Shown: positions 1 to 7,707, counted from the first letter of the stretch. The stretch: DNA of 22,148 nucleotides from Deltaproteobacteria bacterium ADurb.Bin026 (GCA_002071245.1 MWEV01000296.1:1-22148); one strand, 5' to 3'. Program-made: numbers and translations. Notes: generated from the sequence alone by a model not told the origin.

Positions 1-1334
1 CTTGTGCCTAAAATTTCTGTCAAGTCTTTGCCCAATCTCTTCGCAACTACAGCGTTTGCCAATAATACTTTTCCCTCAGTATCAACGAGGAGCATAGTTT
101 CATACACGGCATCAAAAAATGCTTGGAGTGTCTCTTTACTTTCCTTGAGTATTTCCCTTGATTCTTCGAGTTTCGCCAACGAATGGCTCAACTCTTTAGT
201 TCTATCTTCTATCTTTTTTTCAAGGTTTTCGTTATATCCCTGTATGGTATCTGCCAACTGATTAAAACTTGAGCTTAATTCACCCATTTCGTCGTTTGAA
301 TAAATTTTGGAACGTGCCATGAAATCTCTTTCTGAAAACCTTTTCATTGCATTTCTCAAATGTTTAATTGGTTTCACAAGGTCGTTTATCAGGTAAATCA
401 TGACGACTGTGCCAGCAGCAAGCGATAAGGCAAAGGCAAACAAAAACCAGACAAGGAGCCTTTCCAAAGGTTTTTTGTATTCTGATTTCTCAATCACAAT
501 CCCAAACGTCCAGCCTGGCAGTTTGATTTTACTGAATATTACGATCTTTTTTATGCCGTCATAATCAATAATCTCAATTTTGTTGTCATCGCCTTTTTCT
601 ATCTTTTGGAGCAAAGGACTATAAATACCGTTCATCTCCTCTGTTATGTGTTTCAACCCTTTTTCGGTCGGCTGAAACTCCTCGCCTGGATGAACAAGCA
701 TGTTTTGTTTATTATCAAGCAGGAATGTGTAACTTTTATCGCCTATTTTTACCCTTTTTACGATGTCTATCAGTTCGGTGACAAAGATGTCAGCAGATGC
801 AACAGCAATAACCGAACCATCTTTTCTTATTGGTTCAGCCACTGTAATAATCATTTTTTTTGTTCTTGCGTCAAGATATGGTACGGTATAGACAATAGAG
901 CCACCCTCTATTGCAAGTTGATACCAAGGTCTTGTAAGACAGTTATAATCGTGCGGCGGTACCCACCCAGAACCTGTTATCATCTTCCCGTCTGCAAACC
1001 CAACATACACATCAATTATTGGGGATTTTCTCCCTATCTCACGTTTATAGATACCGTTCAAATATTTTTTCAGAGACATATCGTCGCTGTCGTAAATCTC
1101 TTTATTCATCACAATCGAGTGAAGAATAGCCCCATTTTCAATAAAGAACATATTCAGTTCATTTGCAGATTTGAGTGTTGCTTCAGAAATCTTTTCGTTT
1201 ATTTCCTTTTCAATAATCTTATACGATGTCCAATAACTTATTATTGAAATACTCATCAGCGAAAAGACGCAAATTATAAACCCTGCAAAGATAAATTTAG
1301 ATTTTATGTGCTTGAAAATAGATATCTTGTTCAT
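1..1334 (-). CDS. Membrane sensor: dCache + HAMP + PAS (C-terminus beyond window)
   Basis: An open frame from an ATG at 1334 runs off the left edge (444 codons visible); an in-frame TAA lies just upstream of the ATG. Visible parts in order are a transmembrane segment at residues about 14-34, an extracytoplasmic domain (about 35-290) with dCache features, a second transmembrane segment (about 293-316), a HAMP linker starting NDLVKPIKHLRNA, a coiled coil (about 370-400), and the beginning of a PAS domain (FFDAVYETMLLVDTEGKVLL). In the dCache domain Y130, R135, W137, Y138, Y153 and D182 have the spacing of the amino-acid-binding dCache_1AA motif. The output domain is not visible, so histidine kinase, diguanylate cyclase and chemoreceptor all remain open; the PAS domain after HAMP favours a kinase or cyclase. 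No strong ribosome-binding site precedes the ATG. The gene is divergent from the next one. Confidence 0.9.
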   Translation of the reverse strand, partial: MNKISIFKHIKSKFIFAGFIICVFSLMSISIISYWTSYKIIEKEINEKISEATLKSANELNMFFIENGAILHSIVMNKEIYDSDDMSLKKYLNGIYKREIGRKSPIIDVYVGFADGKMITGSGWVPPHDYNCLTRPWYQLAIEGGSIVYTVPYLDARTKKMIITVAEPIRKDGSVIAVASADIFVTELIDIVKRVKIGDKSYTFLLDNKQNMLVHPGEEFQPTEKGLKHITEEMNGIYSPLLQKIEKGDDNKIEIIDYDGIKKIVIFSKIKLPGWTFGIVIEKSEYKKPLERLLVWFLFAFALSLAAGTVVMIYLINDLVKPIKHLRNAMKRFSERDFMARSKIYSNDEMGELSSSFNQLADTIQGYNENLEKKIEDRTKELSHSLAKLEESREILKESKETLQAFFDAVYETMLLVDTEGKVLLANAVVAKRLGKDLTEILGT

Positions 1335-1478
1335 AATATATTAAACTTTAACAAAAAAAATAAATCTCGGAAATAGTTAAATTGTATTTCGTATCGAATA
1401 GTTATTTATCGCCTTTTATAGTGAAATACTAAATATTTCGTAGCAGCATTTTACAAAAAATGTTTTTAGAGGTAAACA

Positions 1479-1898
1479 ATGGAAATCAGGATAATTAAAC
1501 TTGACAGCCAAGTGCCCACTAAGGAAATAGGTACATCAGGCACAGCAAATATCTACAGAGTGATCGAAAATGGTGTTGAATTCAAGATTTTATTTAATTC
1601 ATATATACACGGCAACTCCCTTCACATCGAAGGAAAAAATGGTTTTCTTTACACCGACCGAGAAAACGATACTGTCCATAGGCTTGTTTTAGCGATAAGC
1701 GAGGGCTGCGGAATGCGGACAGAAGCAGACGAAATCATAGAAGGATTGTCTTCTCTGTCAGTACAAGGGGTTATATATGCGGAACGAAGAAAAGAAACAA
1801 GAGAGATTATAATAACCGATAGAAGACCAGGTAGCACTAAAGGCAAACCATTAGTATTTATTGACGACCAAAAGATTGAACTGACCGATATTAAATAA
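1479..1898 (+). CDS. Hypothetical protein, 139 aa
   Basis: I do not recognise this protein. The start is supported by AGAGGT at 1468-1473, five bases before the ATG. The product is soluble (no signal peptide or membrane segment), mixed alpha/beta in appearance, with a glycine-rich stretch near residues 76-95 and a basic segment ERRKETREIIITDRRPGSTKGK near 101-122. It has one Cys and no recognisable catalytic motif. It is transcribed away from the sensor gene and towards sucD, with only 15 bases between the two stop codons. Its regulation, if shared with the sensor, would come from the 144-base divergent region. Coding is inferred from ribosome-binding site, length and plausible composition only. 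Confidence 0.6.
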   Translation: MEIRIIKLDSQVPTKEIGTSGTANIYRVIENGVEFKILFNSYIHGNSLHIEGKNGFLYTDRENDTVHRLVLAISEGCGMRTEADEIIEGLSSLSVQGVIYAERRKETREIIITDRRPGSTKGKPLVFIDDQKIELTDIK

Positions 1899-1913
1899 AA
1901 ATCAGGGTATTGA

Positions 1914-2783
1914 TCAAAAAAGCACATCAGATACAGTTTTACCAATATCAGATGGATTTTTCACAACCCTGATACCTGCCGCTTCGAGCGTCTTAATCTT
2001 TGTGGCAGCGTCCCCTACTCCGCCTGAGACTATAGCGCCTGCATGACCCATGCGTCTTCCTGGAGGAGCTGTCACACCTGCAATAAACGCTACAACAGGT
2101 TTTTTCATATTTTCCTTGAAATAAGCAGCAGCCTGTTCCTCTGCCTGACCACCGATCTCCCCAATGATTACTACGGCATCAGTCCCGTTATCCTTTTCGA
2201 ACATCTCGAGAAGATCCACATACTTGAGGCCGATAATCGGATCGCCTCCTATTCCAATGCATGTCGACTGACCGATTCCTATCTTTGTAAGCTGGTCAAC
2301 CACTTCATAGGTTAATGTGCCGCTCCTCGAAATGATTCCAACGTTACCTTCTTTATGGATATAGCCTGCCATTACGCCTATCTTACACTTTCCTGGTGAT
2401 ATAATGCCCGGGGTATTAGGGCCAATTAGCACAGCATTTTTGTCCTTCATGTAATGTCTTACGGTAATCATATCTATAGTTGGTATTCCTTCTGTAAGAC
2501 ATACAACAATCTCTATGCCAGCTTCTACCGCCTCAAGGACAGCATCGGCTGCAAAGGCAGGAGGCACAAAAATGGCAGATGCATTAGCGCCTGTTTCGTT
2601 TACAGCAGCCACAACCGTGTTAAATATCGGAATACCATCAAATTTCTGCGAACCTTTACCGGGCGTAACCCCCGCAACCACGTTGGTTCCATAATCCAAC
2701 ATCTGTCTTGTATGAAATGCGCCCTCGTTACCGGTTATACCTTGTACAAGCACTTTGGTATTTTGGTCAACTATAATGCTCAT
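1914..2783 (-). CDS. sucD: Succinyl-CoA ligase (ADP/GDP-forming), alpha subunit
   Basis: The 289-residue product is full length for SucD. It starts with the CoA-binding Rossmann domain (VQGITGNEGAFHTRQMLDYG), continues through GPNTPGIISPGKCKIG, and carries the phosphohistidine site GRRMGHAGAIVSGG with H247, which takes the phosphate during succinyl-CoA + NDP + Pi = succinate + CoA + NTP. It partners with SucC, encoded just upstream. The start has an AGGAG about five bases before the ATG. The stop codon of a 43-codon frame overlaps this ATG (ATGA), suggesting translational coupling. It is the last gene of the kor-suc unit and converges with the 139-codon gene; I see no convincing terminator in the 15-base gap. 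Confidence 0.97.
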   Translation of the reverse strand: MSIIVDQNTKVLVQGITGNEGAFHTRQMLDYGTNVVAGVTPGKGSQKFDGIPIFNTVVAAVNETGANASAIFVPPAFAADAVLEAVEAGIEIVVCLTEGIPTIDMITVRHYMKDKNAVLIGPNTPGIISPGKCKIGVMAGYIHKEGNVGIISRSGTLTYEVVDQLTKIGIGQSTCIGIGGDPIIGLKYVDLLEMFEKDNGTDAVVIIGEIGGQAEEQAAAYFKENMKKPVVAFIAGVTAPPGRRMGHAGAIVSGGVGDAATKIKTLEAAGIRVVKNPSDIGKTVSDVLF

Positions 2784-2911
2784 CTGCTCCTCGTGATTCG
2801 CCTGGTCTTAACTGGTAGTTCATGGCCGAAAGCAACTATCTCGATGTTTATGTTATACGCAATAAACTTCAGGAAATCATCTAATTCAGTATATAATAAT
2901 CCAGCTTCCAT
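2780..2911 (-). CDS. Possible small ORF (43 aa) in the sucC-sucD gap
   Basis: The 154-base gap between sucC and sucD is unusually long for these partners. On the same strand it holds an ATG frame of 43 codons (MEAGLLYTELDDFLKFIAYN at the start, ending TRRITRSR) whose TGA overlaps the sucD ATG as ATGA. A GTG five codons upstream (2926) is an alternative start. Neither start has a good ribosome-binding site, though sucC translation ends only 12 to 27 bases away and could supply ribosomes. Composition is protein-like, with an acidic amphipathic first half and a basic tail. I recognise no family. It may be a real coupled small protein or only a leader that delivers ribosomes to sucD. Confidence 0.4.
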   Translation of the reverse strand: MEAGLLYTELDDFLKFIAYNINIEIVAFGHELPVKTRRITRSR

Positions 2912-2937
2912 TAACCAATGTCTCACATCACAAATTG

Positions 2938-4101
2938 CTACTCATTCAACGCCTCTGCCACCTTTTTAGCCGCATCACCCATCCCGTTTGCTACGGCAAA
3001 TGAAAGGCCGGATTCTGCAAATATCCGACGTCCTGTCTCAACGTTTGTCCCTTCCAACCTGATAACCATAGGCAATTTTATATCGAGTTGTCTCGCAGCC
3101 TCAACAACACCCTTGGCAAGCGTGTCACAACGCAGAATGCCACCAAAAATATTTATGAATATCACCTTAACATCAACGTCAAAAAGCAGTATCTTAAGAC
3201 CTTCTGCAATCATCTGGGATGTAGCTCCTCCACCAACATCAAGAAAATTTGCTGGGGACGCACCTACATGCTTTATCAAATCCATCGTTGCCATCGCAAG
3301 ACCAGCACCGTTTACCATACACCCTACATTACCTTTAAGTTTGATATAATTGAGATTGTATTTCGAAGCCTCCACCTCAAGCGGGTTCTCCTGGTCCATA
3401 TCCCTCAAAGATTGAAAATCAGAATGTCTGTAAAGTGCATTATCATCGATGTTTATCTTTGCATCAAGCGCAACAACATCGCCTTTTTCTGTAATTACAA
3501 GCGGGTTTATCTCTGCAAGAGAACAATCCTTATCTATGAAAAGACGGTACAGACTTAATATGATACCGCTCATCTTTCGCAAAAGAGATACATCAAGACC
3601 CAATGAAAAACATATCCTGTTTGCATGGAAAGGTCTTAAACCTATTCCAGGATCGATATTCTCTTTGAAGAGTTTTTTAGGCGATTCAACTGCAATCCTT
3701 TCAATCTCCATGCCGCCTTCGACGCTCGCCAACAAACTGACACATGCGTTCACCCTGTCAACAGTAATACCAAGATAGAGTTCTTTAGAGACCTGAAGCG
3801 CCTCTTCAAAAAGCAGATGATTTACAGGTTTTCCCTCTTCGCCGGTTTGCGGTGTAACGAGTCTTTTACCAAGAAGTCCAGACGTAGCATTTTGGGCCTC
3901 ATCGAGGTTGTTTACTATCTTTATGCCGCCGCCCTTGCCTCTCGCTCCTGCGTGAATCTGCGCCTTGACAACGACAGGAAAGCCGCCAACATTCTCAACT
4001 GCTTTTGGTATTTCTTCCGAAGATGTTATTACATAGCCTTTAGGGATGGGGATATTGTAAGCACCGAGGAGTTGTTTAGCCTGAAATTCATGTATCTTCA
4101 T
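2938..4101 (-). CDS. sucC: Succinyl-CoA ligase (ADP/GDP-forming), beta subunit
   Basis: The 387-residue product matches SucC length and layout: an ATP-grasp N-terminal domain (MKIHEFQAKQLL, then AQIHAGARGKGGGIK), the metal/nucleotide segment AEINPLVIT, and the C-terminal ligase-CoA domain with NGAGLAMATMDLIKHVG, FLDVGGGATSQ and NIFGGILRCDTLAKGVVEA. It binds the nucleotide and succinate and works as a heteromer with SucD. The ATG at 4101 lies inside the 3' end of korC (14-base overlap), so the two are probably translationally coupled; the ribosome-binding sequence (GAGCGGG) is modest. Position directly after korC ties it to succinyl-CoA made by the ferredoxin oxidoreductase. Confidence 0.97.
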   Translation of the reverse strand: MKIHEFQAKQLLGAYNIPIPKGYVITSSEEIPKAVENVGGFPVVVKAQIHAGARGKGGGIKIVNNLDEAQNATSGLLGKRLVTPQTGEEGKPVNHLLFEEALQVSKELYLGITVDRVNACVSLLASVEGGMEIERIAVESPKKLFKENIDPGIGLRPFHANRICFSLGLDVSLLRKMSGIILSLYRLFIDKDCSLAEINPLVITEKGDVVALDAKINIDDNALYRHSDFQSLRDMDQENPLEVEASKYNLNYIKLKGNVGCMVNGAGLAMATMDLIKHVGASPANFLDVGGGATSQMIAEGLKILLFDVDVKVIFINIFGGILRCDTLAKGVVEAARQLDIKLPMVIRLEGTNVETGRRIFAESGLSFAVANGMGDAAKKVAEALNE

Positions 4102-4675
4102 CTACCCGCTCACTCAGCATTTGAGGTACGGATGCCTTTTGAGCCTTCATCGCAGCATTCATTCCTGCCTTAAGTGCATCACGGTTCAGTTTTTCTGTTC
4201 CTTTTGGTACTCTCGCCATCACAGCCGCTTCGATTGCCTTCGGTGTAACTATTGTGGTAAGTTTAGCTATCGCCCCGAGTGCTACGATATTTGCTACCAT
4301 CTCACGTTTCAGGTTCTCGCGGGCAATCCTTGTGAATGGAATTCTAAAAGCCTTTTGTATGGGTACTTGATTGACAAATGTCGAATCAACAATAAGGATA
4401 CCATCATTCTTGAGGTCCATATAATAGTCGTCACACGATTTTTGATTCATGGCAAGGAGCAAGTCAAGACTCATTGCCTTGGGATAATCAATCTCTGTGT
4501 CGCTTAAAACAACCTCTGCCTTGCTGGAACCGCCTCTCGCCTCAGGCCCATAGCTTTGCGTTTGGCTAACGAATTTACCATCGTAAATACCAATTGCCTC
4601 AGCAAGGATAATCCCCATAAGAATCAAACCCTGCCCTCCAGAACCGCTCAAACGTATGTCATATCGAAAACTCAT
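4088..4675 (-). CDS. korC: 2-oxoglutarate:ferredoxin oxidoreductase, gamma subunit
   Basis: The 195-residue product is a typical 2-oxoacid:acceptor oxidoreductase gamma subunit. It opens with a glycine-rich segment (IRLSGSGGQGLILMG), then SYGPEARGGSSKAEVVLSD, which is highly characteristic of the family, followed by DLLLAMNQKSCDDYY. It completes the enzyme that decarboxylates a 2-oxoacid with CoA and ferredoxin; the sucCD neighbours make 2-oxoglutarate the likely substrate. AAAGGA precedes the ATG. A 120-base gap separates it from korB; the only frame there that I could see is a 13-codon one beginning ATGATG at the korB stop, which I do not call a gene. Confidence 0.94.
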   Translation of the reverse strand: MSFRYDIRLSGSGGQGLILMGIILAEAIGIYDGKFVSQTQSYGPEARGGSSKAEVVLSDTEIDYPKAMSLDLLLAMNQKSCDDYYMDLKNDGILIVDSTFVNQVPIQKAFRIPFTRIARENLKREMVANIVALGAIAKLTTIVTPKAIEAAVMARVPKGTEKLNRDALKAGMNAAMKAQKASVPQMLSERVDEDT

Positions 4676-4795
4676 GTCTTAATCCTTTAATATTAGATAG
4701 CTATAAGGCTCGATTTATCGATGTTCACCCAACCCTCTAATTTTAAAACCCTTTCTATCAACTATGCGCTGCCCTTATCCTGTTTCGATTTTGCA

Positions 4796-5626
4796 TCATT
4801 TTGCCTCTTTGGCCCACCTTCTTATCTTTTCGTACTCTTCATGAAAAACAGGCAATTCCTTATCAACCAAAACACCAATCCTGAACTTATCTTTTAATTC
4901 ATCATCCTTCATCTGGGTAGCTTTTTCAACTGTAACTGCGTGTTCTTTCTGCCACTTCATCATTTCAACAGCAGAGCCCATTCTATTTAATTTCCCATAC
5001 TGTGTATGGCAATGACCTATGACCTCAATCACAGAGAAACCCTTTTTTTTGAATGTCATTTCCATAAGACCATCCAACATCTTCGCATGATATACCGTGC
5101 CACGTGCCACAAACACTGCACCAGCAGCAACCGCTAGTTCGGATATATTGAAAGATTGTTCGACATTTGAATAGGGAGATGTTGTGGTTTTCATGCCATA
5201 CGGTGTTGTCGGCGAGTACTGACCCCCTGTCATACCATACACGCTGTTGTTCAGTATGACAGTCGAAATATCAACATTCCTTCTTGCAGCATGGATAAAG
5301 TGGTTTCCGCCAATAGCCACGGCATCTCCGTCGCCCATAACGACAATCACTTTCAGGGCAGGATTTGCTAATTTTATACCGGTTGCAAAAGTAAGTGCCC
5401 TTCCATGTGTCGTATGCAGCGTGTTGAAGTCAACATATACAGGCATCCTTCCGGTACACCCAATACCAGAGACAAGCACAATCTCGTCCTTGTTATATCC
5501 ACATTCATCTATAGCCCTGATCAAAGAACCAAGCATAATTCCGATACCGCAACCGGGACACCAGACATGCGGAAATTTCTTGTCATGTCTCAAATATTTA
5601 TGGATCAATTTGGTCACCTCAGCCAT
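4796..5626 (-). CDS. korB: 2-oxoglutarate:ferredoxin oxidoreductase, beta subunit (TPP-binding)
   Basis: The 276-residue product has the thiamine-diphosphate signature: VVMGDGDAVAIGGNHFIH followed by ILNNSVYGMTGGQYSPTTP. Iron-sulfur ligand candidates are C23 and C26 (WCPGCG), C58 (GIGCTGR) and the Cys in GHCHTQYG, as expected for a beta subunit binding a 4Fe-4S cluster. It carries out decarboxylation and electron transfer to ferredoxin. Start choice is firm: AAGGAGGTAC lies seven bases upstream inside the last codons of korA, and the two genes overlap by one base (TGATG), so they are coupled. The 2-oxoglutarate preference is inferred from sucCD, not from this sequence alone. Confidence 0.95.
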   Translation of the reverse strand: MAEVTKLIHKYLRHDKKFPHVWCPGCGIGIMLGSLIRAIDECGYNKDEIVLVSGIGCTGRMPVYVDFNTLHTTHGRALTFATGIKLANPALKVIVVMGDGDAVAIGGNHFIHAARRNVDISTVILNNSVYGMTGGQYSPTTPYGMKTTTSPYSNVEQSFNISELAVAAGAVFVARGTVYHAKMLDGLMEMTFKKKGFSVIEVIGHCHTQYGKLNRMGSAVEMMKWQKEHAVTVEKATQMKDDELKDKFRIGVLVDKELPVFHEEYEKIRRWAKEAK

Positions 5627-6768
5627 CAGCGTACCTCCTTGATCTTTCTCAATATTTCTTCGGGGGTGATAATTGTACCATCAACCTTGTTTATCGTAAA
5701 CACCTTTGCATCGGTTTTATTTACCCTTTTTACCTCTCTTGATATCTGCCCCATGTTCATCTCTGGTACAATGATTATCTTTGATGTCTGGAGCACCTTT
5801 TCAACTGGAGTTCTCATAAATGGCCATATAGTATTAAGTTTCAGTGCACCAACTTTCAGACCCCTTTCTCTCGCGTCCCTCGCTGCCCTTTTTGCGGATC
5901 TTGCCACACACCCATAGGCAATAATAGTGATTTCAGCATCATCCGTCTCAAAAAACTCTCCCATGTGCAACTCGGCAAAATGCTGGCTTATCTTTCTGAA
6001 CAAACGCCTTATGAAAGGGTCAATCTCATCTGGTCTCGATGTTGGAAAACCCCTTATATCATGCGTAAGACCTGTCACATGATAACGGTATCCATCACCA
6101 AAATTTGCCATCGCAGGAACACCCCTCGGGGTATCTTCATATGGTATATACCACTCTGGGGGCACCGTAGGTTTAACTCTGTTAAATATCTCTATGTCCT
6201 CGTCTTCATCGATGGATATCTTCTCCCTCATATGAGCTACCACTTCATCGACGAGTATGATAACCGGAGTTCTAAATTTTTCTGCCATATTAAAGGCCCT
6301 TATCGTAATATCATAACACTCCCTCACTGTGGATGGGCACAACACGATAATGGGATGGTCGCCATGGGTACCCCATCTTGCCTGCATGACATCGCTTTGC
6401 GACGGAAAAGTGGGAAGACCAGTGCTTGGTCCACCACGCATTGCATCAACAATGACACAAGGTACCTCTGCAATGACTGCATAACCAAGGTTCTCCTGCA
6501 TGAGAGAAAATCCAGGACCGCTCGTCGCAGTCATGGACTTTGCGCCGGCAAGAGATGCGCCTATAATGGCACCCATGCTTGCTATCTCATCCTCCATCTG
6601 TATGAACGTTCCATCCACCTGTGGAAGCCTTACAGAGAGTAGTTCTGATATCTCGGTGGCCGGAGTTATGGGATAACCCGCAAAGAAACGACAACCGGCA
6701 CGTAAAGCCCCCTCTACTATGGCCTCATTGCCCTGAAGCAGCAGCTCCTTTTTTGTCTTTTTCTTCAA
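5626..6768 (-). CDS. korA: 2-oxoglutarate:ferredoxin oxidoreductase, alpha subunit
   Basis: The 380-residue product has the pyrimidine-binding alpha-subunit hallmarks GNEAIVEGALRAGCRFFAGY, YPITPATEISELL, MEDEIASMGAIIGAS, MTATSGPGFSLMQENLGYA and GGPSTGLPTFPSQSD. It forms the catalytic pair with KorB, with KorC and the ferredoxin KorD completing the enzyme. The start codon is TTG (no ATG lies near the conserved N terminus); it is supported by AGGAGAT five bases upstream, and the conserved region begins only 12 residues in. Sixteen bases separate it from korD. The length and absence of a fused gamma domain are normal for four-subunit Kor enzymes. Confidence 0.95.
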   Translation of the reverse strand: MKKKTKKELLLQGNEAIVEGALRAGCRFFAGYPITPATEISELLSVRLPQVDGTFIQMEDEIASMGAIIGASLAGAKSMTATSGPGFSLMQENLGYAVIAEVPCVIVDAMRGGPSTGLPTFPSQSDVMQARWGTHGDHPIIVLCPSTVRECYDITIRAFNMAEKFRTPVIILVDEVVAHMREKISIDEDEDIEIFNRVKPTVPPEWYIPYEDTPRGVPAMANFGDGYRYHVTGLTHDIRGFPTSRPDEIDPFIRRLFRKISQHFAELHMGEFFETDDAEITIIAYGCVARSAKRAARDARERGLKVGALKLNTIWPFMRTPVEKVLQTSKIIIVPEMNMGQISREVKRVNKTDAKVFTINKVDGTIITPEEILRKIKEVR

Positions 6769-6784
6769 TCTTTATCTCCTGCGA

Positions 6785-7048
6785 TTATTTTCCCTGTCTT
6801 TCCTCGGGATAGTCATTTTCAAAATTTCTTTTCTTATCTTTATTGTAAACGGTTATTGCAAAATCAGGGCATCTCATCTCACACCAACCACAACTGATAC
6901 ATTTGTCAGGTTCTTTTACGTATGGGTAGCCCCCCTCGTCGCGAGCGAGAACACCTGCTGGACAAAATGCAACACATATCCCGCAAGCCTTGCACCATGC
7001 CCTAAAAATATCTATGTTAGGCGCTTTTTTCTTTTTAGAATCAGACAT
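6785..7048 (-). CDS. korD: 2 x [4Fe-4S] ferredoxin subunit of 2-oxoglutarate oxidoreductase
   Basis: This 87-residue protein has two CxxCxxCxxxCP cluster motifs: CKACGICVAFCP and CISCGWCEMRCP. Its N terminus is lysine-rich (SDSKKKKAPN). It is the delta (ferredoxin-like) subunit that takes electrons from the KorAB active site. It is the first gene of the unit korD-korA-korB-korC-sucC-sucD. AAAGGG precedes the ATG, and a TTGACC/TATTAA promoter lies at 7087-7115, giving a leader of about 30 bases. A generic ferredoxin is the alternative, but gene order and spacing make the delta-subunit reading strong. Confidence 0.93.
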   Translation of the reverse strand: MSDSKKKKAPNIDIFRAWCKACGICVAFCPAGVLARDEGGYPYVKEPDKCISCGWCEMRCPDFAITVYNKDKKRNFENDYPEERQGK

Positions 7049-7086
7049 ATTTTGCCCTTTTTAAAGATTTTAATTTATTCAATATC

Positions 7087-7115
7087 TTAATACTATAGTG
7101 CGTAGAATCGGTCAA
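7087..7115 (-). promoter_or_regulatory. Sigma70-type promoter of the kor-suc unit
   Basis: On the minus strand TTGACC (7110-7115) and TATTAA (7087-7092) are 17 bases apart. The predicted start of transcription is near 7080, about 30 bases before the korD ATG. The rest of the 148-base region between korD and dtd is very AT-rich with poly-A/T runs, and I see no clear operator or terminator in it. Confidence 0.6.
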
Positions 7116-7196
7116 GTTATTTATAAATATTTTTTAAAAAGCGTGGGTTTTTAAGGGTAGGTTAAAAAATTTTTTTGGTTAAGTTTCTTTATATCT

Positions 7197-7640
7197 TTAT
7201 GATTTAGACTCTATTATCAATGTAACCGGGCCCTCGTTGACAAGGGATATGTTCATAGATGCTTGAAATATACCGGTTTCCACCCTTTTTACATCTTTTT
7301 TCGCCGCTTCAACAAATATCTCAAACATTCTCCTGGCATCTTCTGCACCCATAGCACTTGTAAAAGACGGCCTCCTACCTTTGGAGCAATCTCCATAAAG
7401 CGTGAATTGCGATACAATGAGCAACTCACCTTGTATGTCGAGCAGCGATTCATCAAGTTTACCGGTTTCTTTCTCGAATATCCTGAGGTTAATGATTTTA
7501 TCAACCATCCATTGGACATCCCTGACGGTGTCGTCCCTGCCTATCCCAAGAAGCACCATCAGTCCACGGTTTATACTTCCAACTACTTTGCCGTCGACCT
7601 CTACAGATGCGTTTTTGACCCTCTGAACAACCGCTCTCAT
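7197..7640 (-). CDS. dtd: D-aminoacyl-tRNA deacylase
   Basis: The 147-residue product is full length. It starts MRAVVQRVKNASVEVDGK, as in the family, carries the SQFT motif at residues 77-80 (IVSQFTLYGDCSKGRRPSF) and the Gly-cisPro motif NEGPVT at 135-140, which forms the chiral-proofreading pocket. It removes D-amino acids (and glycine mischarged on tRNA-Ala) from tRNA in the cytoplasm. The usual FGADM-like segment reads FQASM here. The start is fixed by family alignment, but there is no ribosome-binding site: the ATG follows directly on the T-tract of a terminator hairpin at 7643-7695. Expression may depend on readthrough from the upstream EF-G-like gene. Confidence 0.95.
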   Translation of the reverse strand: MRAVVQRVKNASVEVDGKVVGSINRGLMVLLGIGRDDTVRDVQWMVDKIINLRIFEKETGKLDESLLDIQGELLIVSQFTLYGDCSKGRRPSFTSAMGAEDARRMFEIFVEAAKKDVKRVETGIFQASMNISLVNEGPVTLIIESKS

Positions 7641-7642
7641 AA

Positions 7643-7695
7643 TAAAAAAGGGGCAAGGACGGCATTAGCCTTTGAACTTTCTACCTCTTGCCCCT
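7643..7695 (-). terminator. Intrinsic terminator after the EF-G-like gene, abutting dtd
   Basis: On the minus strand AGGGGCAAG (7687-7695) pairs perfectly with CTTGCCCCT (7649-7657), followed by a T-run (7644-7649). The long loop contains a small inner hairpin, GGC-TAAT-GCC. It ends two bases before the dtd ATG, so it may act as an attenuator of dtd instead of a plain end of transcript. Confidence 0.75.
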
Positions 7696-7707
7696 AAAAC
7701 CCTTTTT

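Noticed and set aside
606..1247. Long plus-strand open frame (213 codons) inside the sensor gene
   Set aside because: It is antisense to a frame with clear dCache, membrane and HAMP features, has odd composition and no ribosome-binding site.
1895..1920. Terminator between the converging 139-codon gene and sucD
   Set aside because: ATCA/TGAT with a T-run is only a 4-bp stem, too weak to call.
4676..4795. Possible small gene in the korB-korC gap
   Set aside because: The only frame coupled to the korB stop (ATGATG) ends after 13 codons, and other starts stop quickly.
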